5,445 nt of DNA from an uncultured Coriobacteriales bacterium (GTDB lineage: Bacteria > Actinomycetota > Coriobacteriia > Coriobacteriales > UMGS124). The translations under genes were made by a program, and so were the position numbers. The notes under the pieces are model-generated. The model did not search any database. It was given only the letters and a program-made list of their open reading frames with translations, and was not told the DNA's origin. Below, piece by piece: positions 1 to 4,012 of this stretch (the first letter of the stretch is position 1; the number at the start of each line of letters is the position of its first letter). The stretch lies in contig CAIFEU010000038.1 of the NCBI GenBank assembly GCA_903789505.1, positions 13,187-18,631 of the forward strand, read 5' to 3'.

Positions 1-14
1 GGGGGGGGGGGGGG
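1..14. repeat. Poly-G homopolymer at window edge
   Basis: Fourteen consecutive G open the window, followed by further GC-saturated sequence to about position 80. A run of this length at a sequence end is typical of dark-cycle G calls in two-colour short-read chemistry or of a poorly resolved contig end. It could also be genuine slippage-prone sequence. Any reading frame crossing it should not be trusted. Confidence 0.8.
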
Positions 15-141
15 CCTTGTGGCCCACCCCGGGTTTGTCGCCCCCCGCCCGGCCGGCGAGGCGCGCGGGGGGCTGCCCCCGGCCCATGCCGCGCTCGTCA
101 AGCGGCGCCGTCGAATCCTGCTGCGTGGTCTGCTCGGCCAT
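1..141 (-). CDS. N-terminal fragment of unidentified protein (LysS possible)
   Basis: An ATG at 141 is preceded by a good ribosome binding site (AAAGGGA at 148-154, 6-base spacing), and the frame stays open for 47 codons to the window edge. The protein begins MAEQTTQQDSTAPLDER, a Gln/Thr-rich polar start, then becomes Gly/Arg/Pro-rich and ends in poly-Pro encoded by the G homopolymer. No domain can be recognised. It starts 145 bases downstream of the greA stop on the same strand, so the two could be co-transcribed. In many Firmicutes lysS (lysyl-tRNA synthetase) follows greA, and the polar start would be compatible with its variable N-terminus. Residues after about 17 do not resemble LysS, which may reflect bad sequence at the edge. 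Identity is a guess; the start itself is reasonably supported. Confidence 0.4.
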   Translation of the reverse strand, partial: MAEQTTQQDSTAPLDERGMGRGQPPARLAGRAGGDKPGVGHKAPPPP

Positions 142-271
142 CTCACGTCCCTTTCCCGTCCGGCGCCCTGCCGGCGCCCCCACGCGCCTGTTCCGGCGCG
201 CGTCGGACAATCGTCGAGGGCGGGCGACCCGCGCCGCCCGCCCACCGTGGTTCGGTCCACCTGCGTCTGAC

Positions 272-286
272 GCCCCGTCGCGGGGC
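272..286 (-). terminator. Short GC hairpin right after greA stop (weak terminator)
   Basis: On the minus strand GCCCCG (286-281), loop CGA and CGGGGC (277-272) form a perfect 6-bp stem immediately after the greA stop codon. No T-tract follows (GTCAGACG), so it is at best a weak or factor-dependent terminator, or a 3'-end stabilising hairpin that allows read-through to the frame starting at 141. Confidence 0.3.
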
Positions 287-778
287 CTAGTTCTCGCCCT
301 TGTCCGACTCGATGCTGAGAATCTTATAGCTCAGCGTCTTGCCCGAGGGGGACAGGAACGAGACCGTCTCGCCCTTGCGGTGGCCGAACAGGGCCTTGCC
401 CATCGGGGACTCGTTGGAGATCTTGCCCTGCTTGGGGTCGGCCTCCGCGGTCCCGACGAGCTTGAACGTGCGCTCGCGGCTGTTCGCGTCCTCGACGGTC
501 ACGACATGGCCGAAGTCGACGGTCCTGTTGCTCTTGGGCGCGCTCACGACGCTGGAGTTCGCCAGCATCTGCTTGATCTCGACGATGCGCTCCTCGTTCG
601 CGGCCTGGGAGTCCTTCGCGTCGTCGTACTCAGAGTTCTCCGAGAGGTCGCCGAACCCGCGCGCGACGCGAATCGCCTCGGTGATGCGGTCGCGCTCCTC
701 CCCCTCGCGCCACTTAAGCTCGTCCTCAAGCTCCTTCTTGCCCTCAGGGGTGAGAACGTATCCCTTGGTCTCCATCAT
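287..778 (-). CDS. greA: Transcription elongation factor GreA
   Basis: Binds the secondary channel of RNA polymerase and stimulates cleavage of backtracked RNA, rescuing stalled complexes. The 163-residue product has the usual family length and both domains. The N-terminal antiparallel coiled coil (about residues 8-76) carries the tip motif GDLSENSEY, with the acidic residues D44 and E47 expected to position metal in the polymerase active site. The C-terminal FKBP-like domain (about 85-158) contains ISNESPMGKALFGHRKGE, a typical GreA signature. Start choice: a GTG at 784 and ATGs at 778 and 775 are in frame. AAGGA at 788-792 lies 9 bases from the ATG at 778 but only 3 from the GTG, so 778 is preferred. 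The leader upstream has alternative hairpins and a possible short ORF. The next frame begins 145 bases downstream. Confidence 0.97.
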   Translation of the reverse strand: MMETKGYVLTPEGKKELEDELKWREGEERDRITEAIRVARGFGDLSENSEYDDAKDSQAANEERIVEIKQMLANSSVVSAPKSNRTVDFGHVVTVEDANSRERTFKLVGTAEADPKQGKISNESPMGKALFGHRKGETVSFLSPSGKTLSYKILSIESDKGEN

Positions 779-787
779 GATCACCCA

Positions 788-792
788 TCCTT
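788..792 (-). promoter_or_regulatory. greA ribosome binding site
   Basis: AAGGA on the minus strand, 9 bases before the ATG at 778. It decides between three possible greA starts. The TAA that closes the upstream 13-codon ORF (793-791) overlaps it. Confidence 0.75.
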
Positions 793-832
793 ATCCGCGC
801 AGGTGGCTGCGCATGGCGTTCGGGTAGCGCAT
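791..832 (-). CDS. Possible 13-codon leader peptide upstream of greA
   Basis: An ATG at 832 opens a frame encoding MRYPNAMRSHLRG and ends with TAA at 793-791, inside the greA ribosome binding site. The frame spans one arm of the downstream alternative hairpin (817-825), so ribosome transit could in principle affect leader folding. No strong ribosome binding site precedes the ATG (upstream bases are GCC/GCG-rich), and a short ORF of this size is expected by chance in GC-rich DNA. It is listed because of its placement, not because coding is shown. Confidence 0.15.
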   Translation of the reverse strand: MRYPNAMRSHLRG

Positions 833-867
833 CCGCGCGGCGGCACCCGAACGAACGCGGTGCCGCC
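817..867 (-). promoter_or_regulatory. greA leader: two mutually exclusive hairpins
   Basis: Read on the minus strand, GGCGGCACC (867-859) pairs perfectly with GGTGCCGCC (847-839) across an 11-base loop, giving a 9-bp stem. CGTTCGGGT (853-845) pairs perfectly with ACCCGAACG (825-817), also 9 bp. The two stems share positions 845-847, and the second uses the loop of the first, so they cannot form together. This is the geometry of an attenuator or switch. It lies 39-89 bases upstream of the greA start. No T-tract follows either stem, so any switch would act on translation or RNA stability, or the pairing may simply be coincidental in GC-rich sequence. Confidence 0.4.
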
Positions 868-1130
868 CTACCCCTTTCCTTCCGCCCCGGTCTGAACGAT
901 CCCCCACAGACGGCACGCCGCGCCGGGAGCGTACGAAGGCACCCCGGCCGGGCGACGATGAGTCGAGACGGCCCCGTGCGACTTCGATATGTGGCGTGTT
1001 GTGACCCCGTCTGGTAGAAGGTGAAGCTCTGCTGGCGAGTGGCGGGCGTTCGCCCCCTGGTGCCAGCGCCCGCGGGCGCGTTCCGGTCATCGAACGTCCG
1101 AGACGTCCGGGGCAACCGCGCGCCCGAGGC
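868..1130. other. greA upstream intergenic region; no gene seen
   Basis: Together with 779-867 and 1131-1217 this forms the 438-base gap between greA and tatA. Frames crossing it have no family resemblance. It contains a perfect 14-bp palindrome GCGCCCGCGGGCGC at 1066-1079 and an imperfect hairpin at 1031-1067 whose outer arms are GCTGGC and GCCAGC. The only AT-richer patch, around 984-1000 (minus-strand CACATATCGAAG), is where a greA -10 element might lie, but no credible -35 partner accompanies it, so no promoter is called. Confidence 0.45.
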
Positions 1131-1170
1131 TAATACAACGGCACGCTCCCCGCTAACGGAGAGCGCGCCG
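1131..1170 (-). terminator. tatA rho-independent terminator
   Basis: On the minus strand a 14-bp stem forms from 1170-1157 and 1152-1139 (CGGCGCGCTCTCCG with CGGGGAGCGTGCCG, two G-T pairs) around the 4-base loop TTAG. It is followed by TTGTATTA (1138-1131), a short T-rich tail. It lies 48 bases after the tatA stop and separates tatA from greA. On the plus strand the tail is CGTGATTCT-like and less convincing, so the minus orientation is preferred. Confidence 0.75.
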
Positions 1171-1217
1171 TGATTCTACAGCTGTGTGACGTGCCGCGCA
1201 ATCTCGAGGGACGGAGC

Positions 1218-1592
1218 CTACTCGGCGTCGGCGTCCTCCTTGTCCGCGGCCTTCTTGGAGGCGGCGGACTTGCGAGTGGTGGTCGTGCGCTTGCGAGCGG
1301 CGGTCGTGGTCTTCTTGGCCGCGGTCTTGGTGGTCTCGGCGGCCTCCTCGGCGTCCTCGGCGACCTCCTCGACGGGAGAGTCCTCGACGTCGGCGTCCTC
1401 CTCGTCGACGACCTCGACGTCATCCTCAATCTTCTTGTCGTTCTTGTCGTCGTCGTTCATGCCCTTGCGGATGTTCTTGACGGTCTTGCCCAGGGAGGCG
1501 CCGAGCTTGGGCAGGTTCTTCGGCCCGAAGATCAGCAGCACGACGACAAGGATGATGAGAAGCTCAGGGACACCAATACCACCAATTTTCAT
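1218..1592 (-). CDS. tatA: Sec-independent translocase protein TatA, long charged tail
   Basis: Membrane subunit of the twin-arginine translocation machinery, which exports folded proteins; TatA oligomers form or thin the translocation site together with TatC. The 124-residue product shows a short N-terminus, one transmembrane helix (about residues 7-22), the conserved hinge FGPKNLPKLG (22-31), and an amphipathic helix (about 30-45) followed by an acidic patch. The tail is unusual: 46-86 is almost entirely Asp/Glu-rich, 87-117 is Thr/Lys/Arg/Ala-rich like a histone H1 tail, and the end (118-124) is acidic again. TatA proteins are usually 60-90 residues. GGAGG at 1603-1607 lies 10 bases before the ATG. 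The gene is monocistronic by appearance, with its own promoter candidate and a terminator. No tatB or tatC is visible, so partners must be encoded elsewhere. Confidence 0.93.
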   Translation of the reverse strand: MKIGGIGVPELLIILVVVLLIFGPKNLPKLGASLGKTVKNIRKGMNDDDKNDKKIEDDVEVVDEEDADVEDSPVEEVAEDAEEAAETTKTAAKKTTTAARKRTTTTRKSAASKKAADKEDADAE

Positions 1593-1672
1593 GACGATCG
1601 ATCCTCCGTGTTCGTTGGCGGACTGATTGGTGCCTCATCGTAGGCTTGGCGCCCGCCGGTTTCCGGGACGGT

Positions 1673-1678
1673 AGTATA
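1673..1678 (-). promoter_or_regulatory. Candidate -10 element for tatA
   Basis: TATACT on the minus strand, within TACTATACTACC, is a near-consensus housekeeping -10 hexamer and would start a leader of about 70 bases before the tatA ATG. At 17-18 bases upstream the sequence (TATGAG/ATGAGA) does not resemble TTGACA, so the -35 is poor or absent. The tRNA terminator upstream (1797-1832) makes an independent tatA promoter likely. Confidence 0.5.
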
Positions 1679-1796
1679 GTACCCGCGCTCTCGAATCTCA
1701 TACAGGATTGCGCGGCCAATGATGAATTTCTCAGATGCCGCCGTTCCCCCTGTGATTGCTGACAATTGGCGGAACGAATTTAAAAAGTACTTACAT

Positions 1797-1832
1797 AAAA
1801 GAAAAGAGCCGCTGCATGTTCTGCAACGACTC
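1797..1832 (-). terminator. Rho-independent terminator of tRNA-Pro
   Basis: Minus-strand GAGTCGTTGC (1832-1823) pairs with GCAGCGGCTC (1815-1806) over a 7-base loop: 10 bp including two G-T pairs. It is followed directly by TTTTCTTTT (1805-1797). It begins 10 bases after the encoded CCA of the tRNA, exactly where a single-gene tRNA terminator is expected. This is the best terminator in the window. Confidence 0.92.
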
Positions 1833-1842
1833 GAAATTCCGA

Positions 1843-1919
1843 TGGTCGGGTTGACTGGATTTGAACCAGCGACCTCTGCGTCCCGAACGCAGCGCTCTAC
1901 CAAGCTGAGCCACAACCCG
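1843..1919 (-). tRNA. tRNA-Pro, anticodon CGG, CCA encoded
   Basis: Reads proline codon CCG. The 77 bases fold as a standard cloverleaf: acceptor CGGGTTG (1919-1913) with CAACCCG (1853-1847), D-arm GCTC/GAGC, anticodon stem CTGCG/CGCAG with loop TTCGGGA and anticodon CGG, variable loop AGGTC, T-arm GCTGG/CCAGT with loop TTCAAAT, discriminator A and an encoded CCA (1845-1843). The gene has its own promoter and terminator, so it is a single-gene transcription unit between ispE and tatA. Confidence 0.97.
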
Positions 1920-1939
1920 ATGCCGTGATGCGAACTCAT

Positions 1940-1970
1940 ATGTTAGCAGAATTCGCCCCATGCGCGTCAA
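1940..1970 (-). promoter_or_regulatory. Promoter of tRNA-Pro
   Basis: Minus strand TTGACG (1970-1965) is a good -35. TAACAT (1945-1940) is a plausible -10 preceded by TGC, giving an extended -10 (TGCTAACAT). The 19-base spacer is long but tolerable with an extended -10. The predicted start near 1933 leaves a 5' leader of about 14 bases before the mature tRNA. Confidence 0.65.
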
Positions 1971-2145
1971 GTATCTTTTTCGCGTTGCTCAATCTACACA
2001 CCGACGCCCACGGGCGCCAAAAGCTGAGCCAGGAGGGCGCCCAGAGGGGCGTTCGCGGACATCGGTGGCGGCGGCGCCGCATATGGCGCGCCAAGGCGCC
2101 AGGCCAACGAGTCGCGGTCACGTCGGGCGAGGCCAAACGGGACGC
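1971..2145. other. ispE-tRNA intergenic region; no gene or clear terminator
   Basis: GC-rich sequence downstream of ispE. It contains small self-complementary blocks, such as GACGCCC/GGGCGCC around 2003-2018 and GGCGCGCC-type repeats near 2085-2102, but no stem followed by a T-tract on the minus strand. I see no coding signal; the frames crossing it are continuations of ispE shadows. Confidence 0.5.
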
Positions 2146-3156
2146 TCAGGCCGCCGACACCTCGGGGCGTGCCCAGTCCGAGCCGACCGTCATCGTCGCG
2201 CACGACCACAGCCCCGCCGCACGGCACGCCTCGGCTACGTGCGCGGCGCGCGCCTCGTCCCTGGCGAAGAGCGCGCACGCCGAGCCGCTCCCGCACAGGA
2301 GCACCCCCTCCCCCGGCAGGGCGAGGCTCCGGAGCAGCGAGAGCGTGTCCGCGACCAGGGGCTGGACCGAGCAGGCGGCGCGCGTGAGGTTGTTGGACAC
2401 GCCGGCGATGACGCCGCGGGCGTCGCCCCGGTCCAGGGCGGACATGAGGGCGGCAGGGTCGGCGGGAGGCACCGGGTCGGAGTCGAACGCGCGGTAGGCT
2501 GCCGGCGTCGGGACGCCGCCGTCGGGGCGCGCCAGCGTCACCGGAAGCGAGAGGTGCCCAAAGTGCCGCCGTGGCTCGTCGCCCAGCCCGCCGAGCATGC
2601 AGGGGCGGTCGCCCAGGAAGAAGGGCACGTCGGCGCCGAGCGAGCGCGCGACCTCGAACGCGGTCGGGTCCGCCGAGGTGGCGTCCCCCCGCCCTCCCGC
2701 GCCCGCGCCGCGGGGACGCCCCCCGCCGATTTTGTCGCGCAGGGCGCACAGGCACCTCAGGACCGCGGCGGCGTCCGAGGACCCCCCGCCCAGCCCCGCC
2801 TGGGAGGGGACGCGCTTGACCAGCCGAATCCTCAGCCCCTGTTCCACGCCCCACGCGGCGAGCAGGGACTCGGCGGCGCGGAAGGCGAGGTTCGAGCGGG
2901 GGTCGGGCGTGGGTGACGCGTCGCACGCGAGCTCGATGCCGGCGTCGTCGACGAGCTCCACCTCGACGTCGTCGTGCAGCTCGAGCGCGCACATCAGCGA
3001 ATCGACCCGATGGTACCCGCGTCCGTCTCGCCCCGCCCGAACGCCCAGGTACAGGTTCACCTTGGCGGGTGCCACCGTGCGCGCCACCGCCCGCGGTGTC
3101 GTCTCGAGACCTCGCCCCGCCGGCTGCGGCGAGACCCCACTTGCGCCCTCGCGCAT
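2146..3156 (-). CDS. ispE: 4-diphosphocytidyl-2-C-methyl-D-erythritol kinase IspE
   Basis: Cytoplasmic GHMP-superfamily kinase that phosphorylates the 2-hydroxyl of CDP-methylerythritol using ATP, the fourth step of the MEP isoprenoid pathway. The 336-residue product shows the substrate-site motif APAKVNLYL (29-37, with K32), GYH (47-49), the glycine-rich ATP loop VPSQAGLGGGSSDAAA (116-131, with D128 the expected catalytic acid), LGADVPFFL (173-181) and the C-terminal GSGSA motif (289-293). It is longer than the usual 280-310 residues because of a 28-residue N-terminal extension and a Gly/Arg/Ala-rich insert at about 143-163. Start: GGAGG at 3165-3169 lies 8 bases before the ATG at 3156. An upstream start at 3213 lacks such a site. 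veg lies 271 bases upstream, as near ispE in Bacillus. Confidence 0.95.
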   Translation of the reverse strand: MREGASGVSPQPAGRGLETTPRAVARTVAPAKVNLYLGVRAGRDGRGYHRVDSLMCALELHDDVEVELVDDAGIELACDASPTPDPRSNLAFRAAESLLAAWGVEQGLRIRLVKRVPSQAGLGGGSSDAAAVLRCLCALRDKIGGGRPRGAGAGGRGDATSADPTAFEVARSLGADVPFFLGDRPCMLGGLGDEPRRHFGHLSLPVTLARPDGGVPTPAAYRAFDSDPVPPADPAALMSALDRGDARGVIAGVSNNLTRAACSVQPLVADTLSLLRSLALPGEGVLLCGSGSACALFARDEARAAHVAEACRAAGLWSCATMTVGSDWARPEVSAA

Positions 3157-3161
3157 GCGCG

Positions 3162-3170
3162 CTCCCTCCC
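3162..3170 (-). promoter_or_regulatory. ispE ribosome binding site
   Basis: GGGAGGGAG on the minus strand is a near-perfect Shine-Dalgarno sequence, with its GGAGG core 8 bases before the ATG at 3156. It fixes the ispE start there rather than at 3213. Confidence 0.75.
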
Positions 3171-3237
3171 TCGCACCGTCGCCCGGGCGCGTCGCCCGCG
3201 GCGCACGCCGCACATGTCACCGCACGGGGCGCCGCAT

Positions 3238-3282
3238 GCGAATGGCCAGGGGCGGACGCGCTGCCCCACCCTGGCCATTCGC
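3238..3282 (-). promoter_or_regulatory. Perfect 14-bp stem-loop in veg-ispE intergenic region
   Basis: GCGAATGGCCAGGG (3238-3251) is the exact reverse complement of 3269-3282, with a 17-base loop that can pair further. No T-tract follows on either strand, so a standard intrinsic terminator is not supported. It lies 82-126 bases before the ispE start and directly follows the G-quadruplex motif in the transcript. It could mark the veg 3' end, an ispE leader element or a dispersed palindromic repeat. Confidence 0.6.
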
Positions 3283-3310
3283 CCCGGCCCCCCCCGGCCC
3301 CCCACCCCCC
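3282..3310 (-). promoter_or_regulatory. G-quadruplex motif in veg-ispE intergenic region
   Basis: The minus strand, which is the RNA-like strand for veg and ispE, carries four G runs: 6 G (3310-3305), T, 6 G (3303-3298), CC, 8 G (3295-3288), CC, 4 G (3285-3282). Loops of 1-2 bases make this a very strong quadruplex-forming pattern for RNA or single-stranded DNA. Function is not shown by the sequence. Confidence 0.65.
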
Positions 3311-3405
3311 GAGACGGCGGGCGCTCGGGCTGCCGCCCCGCGCGCGTGAGAGGCCATCGGGCCCTGCCTTCGGCGTCGCCGCGGGACTTCCCCGCCCCGC
3401 GCGCT

Positions 3406-3439
3406 TCCCGCTAGTTCTGCTCTCCCGTTAGTTCTGCTC
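3406..3439 (-). repeat. 17-bp tandem duplication across veg stop codon
   Basis: On the minus strand GAGCAGAACTAACGGGA (3439-3423) is followed immediately by GAGCAGAACTAGCGGGA (3422-3406), 16 of 17 bases identical. The first copy holds the last three codons (Glu-Gln-Asn) and the TAA stop of veg. The second lies just after it and is out of frame with veg because 17 is not a multiple of three. Confidence 0.85.
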
Positions 3440-3718
3440 GGGGTCGAACAGCGCGCCGCCGGTCTCGGGGTCGGAGAGCACGACCGCCCCGGTCAGGACG
3501 TCGACGTACTGGTAGGACTGACGCGCCTTGCGCCCGCGCCGCTCGTCGACCTCGACGACGAACAGGGAGCCGTGCGTCTGGACCACGGTGCCCTCGCGCT
3601 CGATGACGCGCGAGCGACCCATGTTCGCCTTGACACGCACGCGCGAGCCGGTCATCGACTCGAGCTTCTCGTGAATCTCTTCGACCTTGCTCTGCGTCTG
3701 CGGCGCCTCGTTCTCCAT
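3428..3718 (-). CDS. veg: Veg family protein
   Basis: Small cytoplasmic protein of the Veg (DUF1021) family. In Bacillus the gene is strongly expressed and has been linked to biofilm formation, but its biochemical role is not settled. The 96-residue product has a variable polar N-terminus (1-22), the family core GSRVRVKANMGRSRVIEREG (24-43), a strand-rich segment with SLFVVEVDE (51-59), then SYQYVDVLTGAVVLS (68-82), matching the SYSYADILT-type ending of Bacillus Veg, and a short acidic tail. GGGAGG at 3726-3731 lies 7 bases before the ATG. It is upstream of ispE on the same strand, the arrangement known from Bacillus, which supports the call. The stop codon sits in a 17-bp tandem duplication. 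Confidence 0.9.
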   Translation of the reverse strand: MENEAPQTQSKVEEIHEKLESMTGSRVRVKANMGRSRVIEREGTVVQTHGSLFVVEVDERRGRKARQSYQYVDVLTGAVVLSDPETGGALFDPEQN

Positions 3719-3788
3719 TGCGCAACCTCCCGGGGCCCGACGCACGCGCGCCAGGTCGTCCAGCCTATGACACGGATTGATGGCCCGC

Positions 3789-3797
3789 AGTGTAGCA
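3789..3797 (-). promoter_or_regulatory. Candidate extended -10 promoter of veg
   Basis: Minus strand TGCTACACT matches an extended -10 (TG, one base, then TACACT). The region is less GC-rich than its surroundings. A start near 3782 would give a leader of about 64 bases. No good -35 hexamer lies at 16-18 bases; TTTCAC is 21 bases away. Confidence 0.4.
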
Positions 3798-3866
3798 GCG
3801 CAATACGAAGGCGGCGTGAAAGCGCAGCTCAGAGCCATCGTCCGGGAATCGCGACGCCCATCGTGT

Positions 3867-3888
3867 CGACATGCCGCCCGCGATGTCG
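3867..3888. repeat. Short inverted repeat between galE and veg
   Basis: CGACAT (3867-3872) and ATGTCG (3883-3888) form a 6-bp inverted repeat with a 10-base spacer, about 75 bases upstream of the veg -10 candidate. It could be an operator for veg or chance; nothing else supports it. Confidence 0.2.
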
Positions 3889-3920
3889 GCAGGTCCGGGG
3901 CCGTGCGGTCGCCACATGAG

Positions 3921-3959
3921 CGCGCCCGCCGGGGCAGCGGGGAGCCTCCGGCGGGCGCG
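3921..3959 (-). terminator. GC-rich hairpin downstream of galE
   Basis: CGCGCCCGCCGG (3921-3932) is exactly complementary to 3948-3959, a 12-bp stem over a 15-base loop that has an extra GGC/GCC pairing. It lies 54-92 bases after the galE stop. No T-tract follows on the minus strand (CTCATGTGG), so it may be a factor-assisted terminator or a 3'-end protecting stem. Confidence 0.45.
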
Positions 3960-4012
3960 TGTCGAAGGGACGCTCGACGCCTCGACGTGCGGGGCGCGGA
4001 GACGGGGGCGGC

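Noticed and set aside
17..895. 292-residue plus-strand ORF opposite greA
   Set aside because: Antisense shadow of greA and its flanks, starting in the low-quality edge.
744..1115. Minus-strand frames in the gap upstream of greA
   Set aside because: No ribosome binding site, no domain, Arg/Gly-rich composition, and they overlap the greA start.
1735..1780. Inverted repeat CGTTCC/GGAACG upstream of tatA
   Set aside because: Only 6 bp with a spacer of about 24 bases and no further support; likely chance.
1843..1919. tRNA as an integration site
   Set aside because: No duplicate of the tRNA 3' end and no recombinase in the window.
1719..1928. Plus-strand ORF containing VGLTGFEPATSASRTQRSTKLSH
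   Set aside because: This is the antisense translation of the tRNA-Pro gene, a well-known false protein in databases.
1589..1939. Minus-strand ORF with AEVAGSNPVNPT
   Set aside because: It is the sense translation of the tRNA-Pro gene joined to its terminator and the tatA leader; not a protein gene.
1560..1980. AT-richer stretch as a possible transferred island
   Set aside because: The drop in GC coincides with promoters, a terminator and a tRNA; no integrase, repeats or attachment duplication are seen.
1994..3220. 408-residue minus-strand ORF overlapping ispE
   Set aside because: Arg/Ala/Gly-rich out-of-frame shadow of ispE in GC-rich DNA; no motifs, whereas the ispE frame has all GHMP-kinase motifs.
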